A stretch of 64,000 bases of DNA from Cololabis saira (GCF_033807715.1 NC_084591.1:33078590-33142589); one strand, 5' to 3'. Positions 39,396 through 53,009 are shown, counted from the first letter of the stretch. Notes: a model not told the origin generated them from the sequence alone. Numbers and translations are program-made.

Positions 39396-40671
39396 CATCA
39401 CCTGGCTCGTGTCTCTGCGCTCCAGCGGCTGAAGCGACGCCATTTCTACCGTGTTCCCCTCCTGGCCCGGTGTTTAAAGACGAGGGCTCAGGAACAAGCT
39501 GCTGCAGTGGAAGAAATGTGCGTCTGCTTCAGACTCACCTCAGGATCTCGTATGAATGTTCCTTATGAAGTTTTATTTCAGTTTTTTAAACACTGTCTAC
39601 CTGTTTGCGTGTTCGGCACCGTCGGTCCTAACCAAAGCTCACCAATGATGAATGTTTTCAAGAAGAAAAAAAGAATGTCAGAAATGTACAGCGATACGTT
39701 TTCCTTATAGTACTTTATAAGGAAGTGTGGTGGTGTCGTGGAGTCCGTTTGAATGGATCATCTACCTCAGTGCTCCGCTCTTTGTCGACATAACTACCTC
39801 CTCTTCAGCAGGACTCTTGCAGTATTCTCTCAGGATCAGGGGACTCAGTGAAAACACTTCATTGCCAGGTCTTTTTTACCTCTTTTAGTGTGTTTGATTT
39901 CCATGGTTGAAAGAGCTTTTGTTTAACACTGTTTGACTTTGTTGTGAATATGACAAGTGCATTACATTTTGCCAAACTATTTTTAGCTTTATTGAACAGT
40001 ATTGTTTGGCGTTTTCAGAGCTTTATCATGGCCTTAATGTGGGAAGGGCTAACTGCTGCCGTAGCAGGTTGGATCCAAAGACAAGACGTATCCAAAGAAT
40101 TTTGATGATACAATAGAAACTATAAAGTAACCAAAAATATTGGGGATATACATTAAGGGGGCATGTTCCACGTTAGTGTTCCTGCCAGAGGTGTGAATTC
40201 CTCTGAGAGTGATGCTAGTTTTCTCAGTGTAAATATCACGAGTGCTTTATCCTGGTGAAAGCTTTAGCACAAGCCTTGTGCTCCATTTGCCTTCGAGACC
40301 ATTGCTAAATGCAGAGGTGATACCGATGCTATTATCCAAAGAGTTGTGTGCTTCCTCAGATGGGTATAACTTTTGTTTTAATGCAGTTGATACTCGGCAC
40401 GGTGACGAGTGCGAAGACCAAAGATCTCGCGTGTCCTGCCTTTAACGGGTGATGATATTTATTCTTTTGAGAGAATCATCTGTTCCCATTTGCAAATGTT
40501 GTCATATGGATGAAGGATTCTGTTCTCTCTCTCTGTTATATTTCATGTCCAGGTGTGATGTGAAGAGAATTTGAATAATTCTGACTATCATATTGGAAAC
40601 CCTCTGTGTGAAGAGCAACATAATCAATTTTTATACCTTTGTAATACTAATTATCCTAACCAAAGAATAAA
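39396..40671 (+). other. prtg: prtg 3' UTR with polyadenylation signal
   Basis: Non-repetitive sequence follows the stop. AATAAA at 40666-40671 is the most likely polyadenylation signal. Further AATAAA hexamers downstream, for example near 40960, could serve as alternatives. Confidence 0.6.
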
Positions 40672-41514
40672 AAGTCTGTCTTTTAGTGATTTTCTTTGGT
40701 TTTCAATTATATACATTATCTATAAGTTAAGGTGAAATGATTTCCTTTGGATTTGGTTACTGAATTTTTTTAAACTGAGATGTCAGAAACTGTTCGGCTC
40801 TCTGTTTACTACTTTGGATTTTCACCTGAATTATGCTTCGGTTGAGTTGGAATTTCTGTTTTAGATTTCCCTTTTTAATATGATGTAAATGAAATGATTT
40901 CTGAGTTTATCATGTGACATTTTCCAAAACATGTTTGATGTCAGTTTCATTTTTCAGTGTAATAAATATTCTAAACGACTAATTTGGAAGTCACTGGTAA
41001 TGTTGGTGGTTTAACACGGACTTCAGATTTAGATTTAGAATGTAGATTTAACTGTTATTTAAGTTCTCTATTTCTGTTTTTGAATGCCAGACTACATTTT
41101 TGTAATCCAAAGAGGGAAACAGAGTATTATTTGACATGTGGAAATGTTGCAGCAATTTTCTTTGATGCTTCCAAGATGATCATTAAAAACTAGATAATAA
41201 AATTGTTCTTGTGGAAACAGAATTGATCTTGTATTCCTCTGTTTAATCCTACCACTGACTCTGGGCTGAAATCAAGTATCAATTATTTCTCACTGTATTT
41301 CAGATGTGAGGCTTTTATTTTGTTTTCTTGCAACGTGAGAGGTGTCATTACAACTTATTTCAAATGCAGCTGTTCTTTTATGTAACAGGATAATCCAAAT
41401 TCAAATGAAGTACCCCTAATCTATACTCATCAGCACTGAGAGTACTTATATTATAATATATTTTATAATATATTTTAAATATTTTAACTGAATCGTAGTC
41501 GAATTTCAAGTATA
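40672..41514. other. Intergenic AT-rich DNA between prtg and rsl24d1
   Basis: Nothing recognised. It may in part be extended 3' UTR of prtg. Confidence 0.5.
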
Positions 41515-41901
41515 CAGCCAGAAGTATTTGACAAGTGGACGGCGCTACAGAGCACTGTACGCCAAAACCTCCAGACTGAGAGACAGTTTCTTCCCTCAAG
41601 CTGTTGCTCTGATGAACTCTCATCACTCATAGAGTTTCAGAGTAATCAATCACTGTGCAATAATAATTATCAGAATCAGTTTTATTGGCCAAGTTTGAGA
41701 ATTGTCCAACAAGGAATTTCACTTGGTTATTTCGCTCACTGTAGCCAGATTTAAAAATAGAAAACAGTAAATAAATAATAACCACAATCATATGCTGTAA
41801 CAATGCACCTTTCAATAACCATGTCTACCTCATACTGCTGTGCCTTTCACTTTTTTTTAATTGTATGGAAATAGAAATAGAAATAGAAATAGAAATAGAA
41901 A
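41515..41901. mobile_element. LINE fragment and (GAAATA)n tract
   Basis: The stretch at about 41536-41600 resembles the C-terminus of a LINE ORF2 (RYRALYAKTSRLRDSFFPQ on the + strand). An antisense LINE tail follows at about 41660-41760 (ATCAGTTTTATTGGCCAAGT). A (GAAATA)n microsatellite occupies 41868-41901. All are degenerate. Confidence 0.55.
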
Positions 41902-42019
41902 GCTTTTATAATCATTATAATGAGATTAGGCAGCAGCTCCATAAAAGTGCACACATGTAAAGACTATGTAAAAAAACAAAATAAGAAACAGGAAATATAA
42001 CTTGGCCAGTAAACCTGAT

Positions 42020-42159
42020 TGTGATTCTGAGAGGATCCAGCAGGGGGCAGCAGAGCTCTAACGGGAGCTGCGGCCGCTCGCGCGAGACTAAACGAAGAAG
42101 GAAGTAACGCGACGGTCTTGTTTTCATTAGCTGCAGCACGCAGCTCCGCTGCTGCCAAC
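42020..42159 (+). promoter_or_regulatory. rsl24d1: Short CpG-rich promoter and 5' UTR of rsl24d1
   Basis: A compact GC-rich block includes GCTCGCGCGAGAC at about 42076, close to the CGCGAGA-type element common in housekeeping and ribosome-biogenesis promoters, and an ETS-like GGAAG at 42099. Assignment is by composition and position only. Confidence 0.5.
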
Positions 42160-45100
42160 ATGCGCATTGAAAAGTGTTATTTCTGCTCGGCCCCAGTCTA
42201 CCCCGGACATGGAATGATGTTTGTACGGAATGACTGCAAGGTATGGCTTTTTTTCGGTACCTGAAAATGATTGTATATTAAGGGAGGTCGTTCTTGTTCT
42301 CCGTTAGCTGAGTGGCTAATGCTACCTTGAGAACGTGTTGGTCAGTCACGTGGCAGCAGAAAAGAAGACCGTAAAACTGTCCCCGGCAGGTTGATTAACA
42401 TCTGTTTAGACGAGTTTCTTAGGTTGTAAAGTTTAGATTTTAAAAAATTTGATGGCATTGGCTGTGATGTTTCAAATTAAAGTGAATTTAGGGTAAAGCC
42501 GTAACCTCGGGTCTCATGATTGTCTGTAATAGAGCCACTGCGCCCCTTGGCGGTGGGTGTGGAAATGTTGTTAAAGGGCATCTCCAATCTTTCTATTTCT
42601 GGGATTCAATGGTTTTGTATCTTGCCGTTCTTTTTCCTTCCTTCTGTTTTTCTTTTTTATGTGAGTACACATTTTTCGATAGGAAAGTCCTTCTGTAGTT
42701 TGTTTAGTTACACCAGCAGTAATAGTTTGAAGTTATTATTTATATTTCGTTATGGGTTTTTATATTTATGTTGGTAATAAGTTACCGGTATGTTAACATC
42801 AGTATTTTGGTTGAATTAATGTTCCCTTTCTCTGCCATTACTGTAAATAATATTAAAAACAACACTCCAAAAAATAGTTTATATCGGACACTGCAGCCAT
42901 AAACATAACTTCCTCAAGTATTCGTTAATTTATATCAACAAATGCAGTTCTTCCAAAAATGATTTGGCTCTGCTGTTAAGCAGGTCTATTCCTTGTGTGA
43001 TTTCTGAGACCCGTCTCAGGTGTTGGTTTTTTTTTTTTTGGTAATTTTTTTTAAATTAGTTAAACTAAAATTAGTTTGTTTTACTTAATTTTTTGTGCCT
43101 CGTGTGAGTTTTTCTGAGTGTATATTTTAGGTTTTCATTCTATATTTATTCTTCTGTGCAACACTTTGCTCTGCTGTGGTTGTTTTTAAAGTGGAATGCT
43201 TTGTAACTTTATGTTTTCATAGTTTTATTTATTTTAGCCCAATAAAAAGGAAACTCACAAAATTTACATTTATATATTTATTTTAATGCAAATTGTCTCA
43301 GAAATGAATGAAAATCACAAAATATTTGATTAGATTATGACTCACTGTTTAAGAGAATTTGCTACTGGCTTCATCCAATGTTCACATATCTACAGTATTT
43401 TTGATATTTATTCACAGTAGTTGGTGAGATATGTAGAAAATATAATCTTGAAGGACAGATCAGAAGTTTACTTAGATTTTGATCCAACAAATAAAGCCAT
43501 TTATGATAAACGTTGTAGTAATTTAGTCAAAAACGAAAGTGCTCCCTCTGGTGGATAAACTGTCACAACACTAAACTGCCTTAAAGTCTCCTCTAAAGCG
43601 GGGGTCTTCAACCCTGGTCCTCAGGACCCCCTGTCCTGCATGTTTTAGATGCTAACCTGCTTCAGCACACTGTGATACAAAGGACTGTGACATTAACACA
43701 CATGTCCAGACCTGGATGAGAAGCTGATGACGACCATTAATTAGAATCAGGTGTGATGATCCAAGGAAACATCTAAAACATGCAGATCTGGGGGTCCTGA
43801 GGAGCAGGGTTGAAGACCCCTGCTCTAAAGGATCAGTTTTGTTTAACTACAGGTTTATTGCTTTATGCCAGAATCTAGGACCATAACGTTTTGGAAGAAA
43901 ATTTTGAAGAAGAAAGAATCTCCATTTAATTTATTTATTTATCATATCCTGCAAAATTGTTTAAATGGGTTAGTCATACATTTTACATCCAATGCAATGT
44001 TTTTGAATTTCAGTAAAACTCAGGTGAAATGGTTGGTATTCCTCATCTTTACTGAAGTAGGGTAACTTGTTTTTCTCTGTAAATAAGCAGCCACAAAGTC
44101 ATGGACAGGAAGTTTTTCTCAGCCATTTCTTTAGTCACTCCTTTTTTGTTTTAATGTATATTGAGCAATGTGAATGTTGGTTTGTGTCGCTCGTGCAGCT
44201 GTTGCCTGAACTGCGGTTCAATCTCAATGAATACAAGAAACGAATAACTTTGGACACGGCTTCAAATCTTTTGTTCTAATTCGGAATTTAAATCTGCTTT
44301 CTCTGTTTTTTGTTTGATGCATTCAGGCATTCAGATTCTGCAGATCAAAATGCCACAAAAACTTCAAGAAGAAGAGAAATCCCAGAAAAACCAGATGGAC
44401 CAAAGCATTCAGAAAGGCATCTGGAAAGGAGTTGACAGTGGTAAGCTGTTCATCCATATTTGTGTTTTGTTTTCTCAATAAATTAATTCTGTTCCTGAAC
44501 CCATATCCGTTTATGGTCTTGCAGGACAACTCTTTAGAGTTTGAAAAACGCAGAAATATTCCAGTTAAATATAATAGAGAGCTGTGGGACAAGACAGGTA
44601 ATGTACACATTTATATTATCACTTTGAAACATGTCGATAAAACATCAGGTGGATTTCTCAGCAGCTTATTTGTGTGTCACTGTTTCCTACTTCTCCAGTT
44701 GAGGCGATGAAGAGGGTGGAGGAAATCAAACGCAAACGGCAGGCGAGATTCATCATGAACAGGTGAGAATTATGAACTTTCTTAAGTTATAATCATCCGG
44801 TTTGCAGCTGCTGTCTTTATATTCAGTGTTTTCAGTAGCGAGAATATCCGGGATCTGAGAAAAAGAAAATATTTTTTTCTGTCTTTTCTGCCGTATAGAT
44901 TAAGGAAGGGCAAAGAGTTGGAAAAGGAAGAGGCCGTCAACGAAGTCAAGAAGAACATCCACCTCATCAAAGCTCCACATGCAGGTAAAGGATTTAGTTT
45001 GACTCTGGGGCGCTTTTATGAAGTGATTACAGTCCGATATGACAGGAAATGTGCCGAACCTGCACTCAAAAAATCCAAATAAGTTTGATATCCTTTTTCC

Positions 45101-45340
45101 CAAACTGTATTACATCCACACATAAACATGAAGCTTTACAGTTTAGTGGTGTATATTTATCAGATCCAGTTTATTAGAAAGAGCATCAAACTTGTAAAGA
45201 TGGTACAGTAACGGTGTTATCTTTGTGACAATGTTCTAATTTTGTCTGTTTTTACAGGAAAAGCCAAACAGATGGAAGACAAGATGGTACAGAGGCTACA
45301 GGAGGATGTGCAAATGGGGGATGAAGATGATCTATCTTGA
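42160..45340 (+). CDS. rsl24d1: RSL24D1 (RLP24), pre-60S ribosome biogenesis factor
   Basis: Six exons: 42160-42240, 44327-44440, 44525-44597, 44699-44762, 44899-44984, 45258-45340; 166 residues against 163 in human. The N-terminus [19 protein letters not shown] and the second block FRFCRSKC supply the four zinc-binding cysteines (C6, C9, C32, C36) of the L24e fold. A long basic helical segment ([18 protein letters not shown], later [13 protein letters not shown]) binds rRNA, and an acidic tail ends the protein. The family is known to occupy the eL24 site on nuclear pre-60S particles and to be exchanged for eL24 in the cytoplasm. The protein is very conserved; only the last about 15 residues differ clearly from mammals. 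Intron 1 (2.1 kb) carries a hAT MITE. Confidence 0.98.
42241..44326 (+). other. rsl24d1 intron 1
   Basis: AT-rich, with the MITE at 43599-43822. No further gene or RNA was recognised; a small nucleolar RNA cannot be excluded by eye. Confidence 0.5.
43599..43822. mobile_element. 224-bp hAT-type MITE, rsl24d1 intron 1
   Basis: Ends CGGGGGTCTTCAACCCTG and CAGGGTTGAAGACCCCTG are inverted repeats, flanked by an exact 8-bp duplication CTCTAAAG (43591-43598 and 43823-43830). The interior shares GAAGCTGATGACGA-like and TTAATTAGAATCAGGTGTG stretches with the MITE at 46454-46676, so they are the same or sister families. Confidence 0.92.
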
Positions 45341-45615
45341 ACCCAAGTGTGTTACTTTGGCCAAACGGCAGTGCACCTTGGCCTTGCGTTAATATAGTAA
45401 CTTTGTTTGAAATAAAATTGGGAAAAATCATAAAATGTACATTCATATTTTCCCATGACTGTAAAAGGATTGGACTCACTGACGGAACCAAGCTCGGTTT
45501 TCTCCTCCTCTTTAAACTGTCATCATAACGGACTAAAGAATTTACAAAATCCTGATGTGTATTGAGATGTTTTGGATATGAAGCTAAAAAATGTTCAAAG
45601 CTTATAAACAATAAA
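45341..45615 (+). other. rsl24d1: rsl24d1 3' UTR with two polyadenylation signals
   Basis: AATAAA occurs at 45411-45416 and again at 45610-45615, allowing a short and a longer transcript end. Confidence 0.65.
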
Positions 45616-45639
45616 CTCATTTTTGGTTGACCTTGTTTT

Positions 45640-46407
45640 TCAAAGTATGTGAAACTTGAATTTTGTGTTTAAAGTGGTAAAACTCTGACATAACTCAACT
45701 TTGTGTCTTGGTTTTGGACAATCCGAGTCTGAAAGTGTTTGGTGAGCTGTTCAGATTATGCAGAGATCCATGACATCCCAGATCCAGATTACAGCAGTTA
45801 TCCAGCCGTCTCAGTTTCTCTTAAATTCACAACATGCTTCATTCACTGATCGCCTGCAGTCAATAACACCAGGCTTTCATCTCTACCTGCATGTCTGGCA
45901 GAAGAGAGGCATGGAATGATGTCAATTAGCTGACTCGCCCCTAAAACCAGTTGCTATAGATGTTAAAGGGATGAGTATTGTACTATCACAGCAAAGGCAT
46001 CAAAATCTTTCATGGAGGCCTCAGGATATTGCAACACCACTGGAAAAAAGATGCAAGATGTTTGCAGATGGTCACAAGGACAACACCACGCCTATACAGG
46101 AGGAACTTCCCCCAGCAGGACCCAACAAAAGCTGCTCAGGAAGCAACAAAGGATCAAAGTGTAGTGTCTGGATAGCAGACACCGGAGGACATCCTGAGAG
46201 GTTTTGTCTTCTTCACCGGTCACAGATTTTATGGTGGCACGAAGGAGATCTGTCTCGGTATTCAGCGACTGGTAATCATTTTGTGTGTAAATTGTACAAT
46301 ACAAATGCATGTTTCAACAAATAGGCATTTGTTGATTTCAACATATGTTTTAAATCTACTGTAAAAATACATATAACTGTATTAATATTGTAGCAATGAA
46401 TTGTATA
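45640..46407. other. Intergenic DNA, no gene recognised
   Basis: A 117-codon + strand frame (45971-46324) has no family resemblance and no visible conservation pattern. I regard it as chance. Confidence 0.5.
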
Positions 46408-47195
<788 letters not shown>

Positions 47196-47753
47196 GTGTC
47201 ACAGTATATCAAGTCAATTTTCAGTAATATTTACTACGTAAAATGTTATGCAGGAAGGGATTTTGTCATCAAGAACTTGAGGCATGTTTAGTCAAATCAA
47301 TAATACTTGCCAGTACAAACGTATATATTTAATGTTGTACAACCACATGAGGGCAAATTACCAAATGTGTACAATCATGTTTATACTTTATACAAAAGCA
47401 AACAGGTGTTTTATTCCCACGTTTTTCACCCACCTGCAAAATGCTTTAACATTTATATACTTGCACATTGAAACAAGGTTGTCCAACTTAGGTGTTGGCA
47501 TTTGCCCAGAAAATATGAAATAATTAAAATAATTGAAACTTGTATTAATATGTAATATAATATACTATAATATACATATATATATGTATGTACATATATA
47601 TTTTATATATATTTATATATATAAAAGATCATACCGTACGTGAAAGTAAATTTTTAAGAAGTAATGCAGAAGCTGATTTTGCTATCAATAACTTTGAGGT
47701 GTGCATAGATGGAAACTCACTAATGCATGTGGACTTACGAAATGAAAGTAATA
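47196..47753. other. AT-rich intergenic DNA, no gene recognised
   Basis: Contains a TA-rich low-complexity patch at about 47560-47625. Nothing else was recognised. Confidence 0.5.
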
Positions 47754-48111
47754 TACAGGACTGTCTCAGAAAATTAGAATATTGTGATAAAGTTCTTTAT
47801 TTTCTATAATGCAATTAAAAAAACAAAAATGTCATACATTCTGGATTCATTACAAATCAACTGAAATATTGTAAGCCTTTTAATATTGATGATTATGGTT
47901 TACAGTTTAAGATTAAGATTCCCAGAATATTCTAATTTTTTGAGATAAGATATTTGAGTTTTCATGTAAGCCATGATCAGCAATATTAAAATAATAAAAG
48001 GCTTGCAATATTTCAATTGATTTGTAATTAATACAGAATGTATGACATTTTTGTTTTTGTAATCGCATTACAGAAAAAAACAATATTCTATTCTTCTGAG
48101 ACAGTCCTGTA
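47754..48111. mobile_element. Palindromic TA-flanked MITE (copy 3), abutting arpp19
   Basis: It begins TACAGGACTGTCTCAG and ends GAGACAGTCCTGTA with complementary halves as in copies 1 and 2. It ends 180 bp before the arpp19 start codon, so its right arm lies in or next to the arpp19 promoter. Confidence 0.85.
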
Positions 48112-48291
48112 TAAGTAGAGTGACGGTGTAGCTGGCTGCATCTGCGTCTCTGGCATCTACATCTCTCTGCCATCGACGTCTCTGGCATCGACTGGACGGC
48201 CTGGTACTGCACAGCTTGGCGCTACTTCACACCTTCTGTTTGCTCAGGTTCATCCTCCTTTCGGTAAAAAGAGAAAAGCTTCGGTGCAACA
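48112..48291 (+). promoter_or_regulatory. arpp19: arpp19 proximal promoter / 5' UTR
   Basis: A short unique segment between the MITE and the start codon with imperfect repeats of TCTCTGGCATC at about 48148-48195. No TATA box is evident, and the transcription start is not determinable. Confidence 0.45.
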
Positions 48292-51102
48292 ATGTCTGAG
48301 GAGGTTGAAGGAACAAGGACCCCGGAAGAGCAGCAGGTAAAGTTAAAACCTTCACTTAAATCAACTAATCTGAGCAATTAGCACTGCTAGCACGTGAAAA
48401 TTGGGGGAATTAGCAGGAGGAAGCTAGTTAGCCGGCTAGTTTTGATGGATTTAAACCTCCTGAATGCCACCGGAGTTGCATCAGTATATATATATATATA
48501 AACCCCATCGATCCCGCTGTGGTTACATCAACATCCTGCTGCCGTTTGTTGGTGGTATAAAGCGGATCTTGGGTGGATGTTGCCTACACCTTTGTTTGGC
48601 CCTGCTAACCATGCTAGGACTGGCCTGGTCTCTGCAAACACGTTATACTTTATTAGGGTGTAACGATGCACTAATCTCACGATACGATACACGATATTGA
48701 GGTCACGATAACGATACGATATTATAGCAGTTTCTTTTTAACAACCTTGAATGAGGAACATATGACTGGAAAAAATGTCTTTTATTTGAAAGACACAACA
48801 TACAAAACAATACTGTGTGTTTGCCCTATTGTTACAGTTTGTAATGCTTTATAACTGTTTAAGTTTTAAAGAGAAAGCCAGGCCAACCATTTTCCACAAA
48901 CTGAACTAAAAGTAATTGTCAGGTTTGCATTATGCATCTTCAGTTTCATACAAGTACAAATATTTTGCCACAAACTGAATAGTTTCTCTCGTGTATGATT
49001 TGACTTTTTTCCCTTCCAGAAATTTAACAACTAAAATTAAATAAATAAATACAAGTAAATAAATACATACAATTTTACATCATAAAAAAGATTGATTTAT
49101 GCTCACTTAAGTGTAAGAGATTTATTTTTGTTAAGAAGGTTATTTTGGTAATTCAGGGTTGATTATTTTATAAATATTCTTTATATTCTGACGTAAATCA
49201 GGGACTATAATTACACTAGTCAGTTTATCTGTAGTGATTAGTCTGTTTTAGATTGGGCGGAGTGATACGCCACAGTACGGCACTAGGTGCTGTGTTGATG
49301 TTCTAAAATCCTACACTGTTGAGGGACATTAAAGTACACTGGAACTCAGCAGAAGTTGTCCCCGTGTTTATCCTACTCATGACCCCAAAAACGTTTAATT
49401 TAATAAGGTAAGGCTTAACTCTACACCAGCCTTGCATAAGTAAAAGTTCAGAGCTCAAAACGGGACCACAAAATGGGACTAGTTTCTTCTGAGCGGAGTA
49501 AGATTTTGGTCCGTGGGTCGAGGCGCGGTCGTCACCAATACACTGCACGTTTCTAGTCAACACAATAGATTAATATTAATAACCCAATATCGCGATACAC
49601 TTTGTCACCTCCACGACACGTATCGTGACGTTTTTGTATCGCGAAATTTCGTGGCACGATATATTGTTACACCCCTATACTTTATTAACACGCTTATACT
49701 TAAACAAGTGCAAACATGCACAGTTTTAATTTTCCCCTATTTCACATGTGCTCTCGGTGGGTTTGTTTTGTGTCGTGATGGGGTTTTGTGCCCATGTGTG
49801 TGCAGGAGATGGACGACACCGTGACCAGCCCGGAGAAGGCGGAGGAGGCCAAGCTGAAGGCCCGGTACCCGCACCTGGGGGCCAAGCCGGGGGGCTCCGA
49901 CCTGCTCAGGAAGAGGCTGACGAAGGGGGTGCGTTTCTACTTCAGTCTAGGGCTGCCACCTTTAGAAATAAGAGATGCCCCGATTTCAGCAGTGCAGGAG
50001 CCAAAAAAAAAACCCAAAACTTCTAAACAGCATAAAAATGTGTTTATTTTATATGAAAAAACAAAATGCTTTGATCTAAAGTTTAAAGTGCTTTAGTACC
50101 ATTGAACCTGCAACAGCCAACCATACTAGCAACTGAAATAGCCTCCTATTCTATGTATGTCCACATCAGCCCAGATGTATAATATAACCTACAGGTGAAG
50201 AATATGGTGTAAAAGTTAACTTATTTCAATAATTCAACTTAAAAGGTGAAACTAATATATTACCTAGTCTTATTACATGCAAAGCAAGATATGTTAAACC
50301 TGTATTTGTTATAATTTTGATGATGGAATTGTTTATTGATTTCATAAAATATTCTCTAATTTATTTTTTATTTGGGATTTTCATAAACTGTGAGCCCTCA
50401 TCAAAATAACAAATAAAGGCTTGAAATATCTCACTTTGAATGTAGTGGGGAAATAATATATTTTATTTCACCTTTAGTTAAATTTACTACGAATGAAGTT
50501 TTGCAATATATTCAAATTTTCCCACCTTCACCTGTATATTATGACATCAATAAATAAGAGCATAATATGTGTCCGTATTGGTTCAATACAGAACGCAACT
50601 TTTAATTCCAACCCCTACCTGGAGGTGAAGCCCGAGTCCTCCCCGCTGTCTGGCACACACATAGAAAGATATGGGCACAGACGCAGCAGGTCCTGTTGTC
50701 CCGCCACAAAGATTTTGCTGGCCTTAATGTTTCCTGTTTTATTGTGTTCATTTTTGTTAAATTTAGTGTTGATGTGTGTGTGACAGACGTTTGTGTGTAT
50801 GGGGCGTTAATGAAAATACGGGACAAATCCATATTTTACGGGACGGGTGGCAACCCTACTTGAGTTACTCACAGAAATAAAGTCCAGGCTGGTAATGGCT
50901 CTCATTTTTATATACCTGCCTCTTTGTTCAGCAAAAGTATTTCGACTCTGGTGACTACAACATGGCTCAGGCCAAAAAGAAGAATAAGCAGTTGCCTTCA
51001 GCCCCAACGGAGAAGACCGAGATCACGGGGGGACACATCCCAACACCTCAGGACCTGCCTCAAAGAAAGACTTCCATTGTGGCCAGCAAGCTGGCCGGTT
51101 GA
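48292..51102 (+). CDS. arpp19: ARPP19, endosulfine-family inhibitor of PP2A-B55
   Basis: Three exons: 48292-48336, 49806-49928, 50932-51102; 112 residues, the same length as human ARPP19. The endosulfine core reads [24 protein letters not shown] and then [11 protein letters not shown]. Serine 62 in FDSGDY is the site that Greatwall kinase is known to phosphorylate, turning the protein into a PP2A-B55 inhibitor needed for mitotic entry. Serine 104 in RKTSIV matches the known PKA site near the C-terminus (SKLAG). Small differences from mammals are AQAKKKNK for AKAKMKNK and threonine 103 for proline. ENSA, the paralogue, has a longer N-terminus and an extended C-terminus that are absent here. 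Both introns carry large hAT insertions. Confidence 0.98.
48654..49677. mobile_element. 1.0-kb hAT-type element, arpp19 intron 1
   Basis: Ends TAGGGTGTAACGAT and ATTGTTACACCCCTA are inverted repeats with the exact 8-bp duplication TACTTTAT (48646-48653 and 49678-49685). ACGATA-type motifs cluster near both ends. I see no transposase domain; it is a deletion derivative. Confidence 0.92.
49948..50858. mobile_element. 0.9-kb hAT-like element, arpp19 intron 2
   Basis: Ends TAGGGCTGCCACC and GGTGGCAACCCTA are inverted repeats, and the right part carries the familiar ATTTTACGGGACGGGTGG stretch. The flanking 8-mers CTTCAGTC (49940-49947) and CTTGAGTT (50859-50866) agree at 6 of 8 positions, so the insertion is older or the border slightly off. 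A TA-flanked MITE is nested inside (50190-50536). Confidence 0.75.
50190..50536. mobile_element. TA-flanked MITE nested in the hAT-like element
   Basis: It begins TACAGGTGAAG and ends CTTCACCTGTA, with TA at both borders. It is AT-rich, about 347 bp and non-coding, similar in design to but distinct in sequence from the ACAGGACTGTCTCAG family. Confidence 0.7.
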
Positions 51103-51981
51103 CGGTTCCCGGTCACTGTTTAGCTATCATTCCACTGCCCACTTGACATTTACCTGCTGTTTACATCTTATTTTTTGCTTTGTATGTATTCTCTAACATG
51201 GTATGTACTAAAATGAAAACTCGAGAACAACTGTTAGGAGCTGATTTGTCTGATAAATCCATTTATAGCTGAAAATTTATTTCAAGATTTTGAGGACTGA
51301 ATTGTTTTTGAAGTCTGAACATAATATCACACACATTTTCATCATTTCATGTGAAACGTTCACATTTAAGGACCTGCCTCCATAGAAATTGTCAGTGGAA
51401 CAGCATATACAGGGGTTCTGTTTTCACCAGGAAACAGGACTCTGTTGATAATTGAGGAAAAAAACGACGGCAGATGGACTAAATACCAGGCACTGTTAAT
51501 GTATGTTAAAAATAGAAATACAGTTATCAGCTTTTCTTGAAACGGTTTCGGTGTTCACCTGCTCAAATGGAGGCAAGTCTGTTTTAAATAGTGAAATGTG
51601 AAGCAATCTTACTTGATTTCTTTTTTCTCATCTACTCTTCTGGCTGTGAGATTTAATCTAACTTTGTGCTTTGAAAGTACTAAAAACTGGATGATACATA
51701 GCTTTGTTCCCTGTTGCGTTAACCTGAGTTTGCAATGACTTGCTGCTGTTCTTCACATCCTTCTGACCTCCTAGGATAACCTTAAAAGTAACAAACCATC
51801 GTTCCTCTTGAGCAATATTTGCTCCATCACTGAGAATGTTGGTTGTGAATTTTGCCTGAAATGTTTTTCTCTGTCCGACTGGAATTACCGAGGATTTTAT
51901 GAGAAGAAACCCACCACACGTCTGGAGTGTGCATGTGCATTTACTGTGCAGGAACACTGTGCCATTTGTTTTGTAAATAAA
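51103..51981 (+). other. arpp19: arpp19 3' UTR with polyadenylation signal
   Basis: About 0.9 kb of unique sequence ends with AATAAA at 51976-51981 followed by a T-rich stretch. Confidence 0.65.
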
Positions 51982-52084
51982 ATAGTTTTTCATAATATCT
52001 TGATTTCACGTGACTTTACCATTGTGTTTATTACTTCGACTTCTTGACATGACTGACATCCATCCAAGAAAGAGCAGTGTGTTA

Positions 52085-52300
52085 TGTTTGAGCTCAATTC
52101 AGTTTATTTGGGAAGGGACAGTGTACATTCATATACATTTAGAATTAAAAATGCAAATGCACCCAATTTTAGCTACAGAGCTAGTTTCCATTGGCAGTCC
52201 CCTGGCTAAAAATATAAAAGACAAGTTAGGACAAATACAAATAAAGCGTGCAAAAAGTTTCTGTTCTTGTTATTTTGCTTCTATTTAAGATAGAAGGAAC
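52085..52300 (-). mobile_element. Antisense LINE 3' tail fragment
   Basis: The stretch CAATTCAGTTTATTTGGGAA, then GGGACAGTGTACATTCA and a TGGCAGTCCCCTGGCTA block, is a recurrent fish LINE tail in antisense. No coding sequence remains. Confidence 0.5.
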
Positions 52301-53009
52301 AGGAGGACAACCTGCATCAACCAACATCAATCTTCATACTAACACGATCTTAGACAAGATGTACTCAAATGTACATTCGAATTTTGTGTTATTCTAATTG
52401 AAAAACATCCTTTAGTAAAAGCACGGGTTAAATGTTCTTTATCTCTGCATAATGGCAAAACAAAATGCTGATACCTATGATAAATTTTTTTTTTTTTTAA
52501 ATACACAAATGTATATAATGCAGTGTTGGAGTTTAATTCAGTGTTCCAACATCTGAATTACATTTACCTTTGGCAATCAAATTTCAGGACTTTTTTTTTC
52601 AATTAAATGAACCACAGTCATTCAAGGGAGGTGTTTTATTCTCAAACTTGAGTGGAAACCAAACCAGGTACCAATATTAGATGCCAATCAAAGTCAGTCC
52701 AGTAAGGAAGGAGCAAAAATTGCAGTGTTACTGACCACTGGGGGTGGCTCCGAAAACAAGTCGGTCTCCACTGATTTTCCAGCAGAAATAAACATTTACA
52801 GAGGGTTCAAAAAGTTTTGCTCTCCATCGTTAAGAGTTCACATTTATAACAACTGTACCAAGCGGAAGTATTTAGATCCCCTACTCAACCAGCCTGTGAT
52901 GCCTGGAGCAGTAGGGCCCAGTGGAGATGTGCTCGTCCCCATTTCAGCTCTGGAAGCACCCAGTTAGAGACACCATTCAAGGATTACAAAGTTTCTAAAG
53001 ATTTAAGTC
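52301..53009. other. Intergenic DNA, no gene recognised
   Basis: AT-rich to 52700, then unremarkable. The 80-codon frame at 52725-52967 shows no family resemblance. Confidence 0.5.

Noticed and set aside
45971..46324. 117-codon frame as a possible small gene
   Set aside because: No recognisable domain, no flanking splice or promoter signals, and biased composition only.
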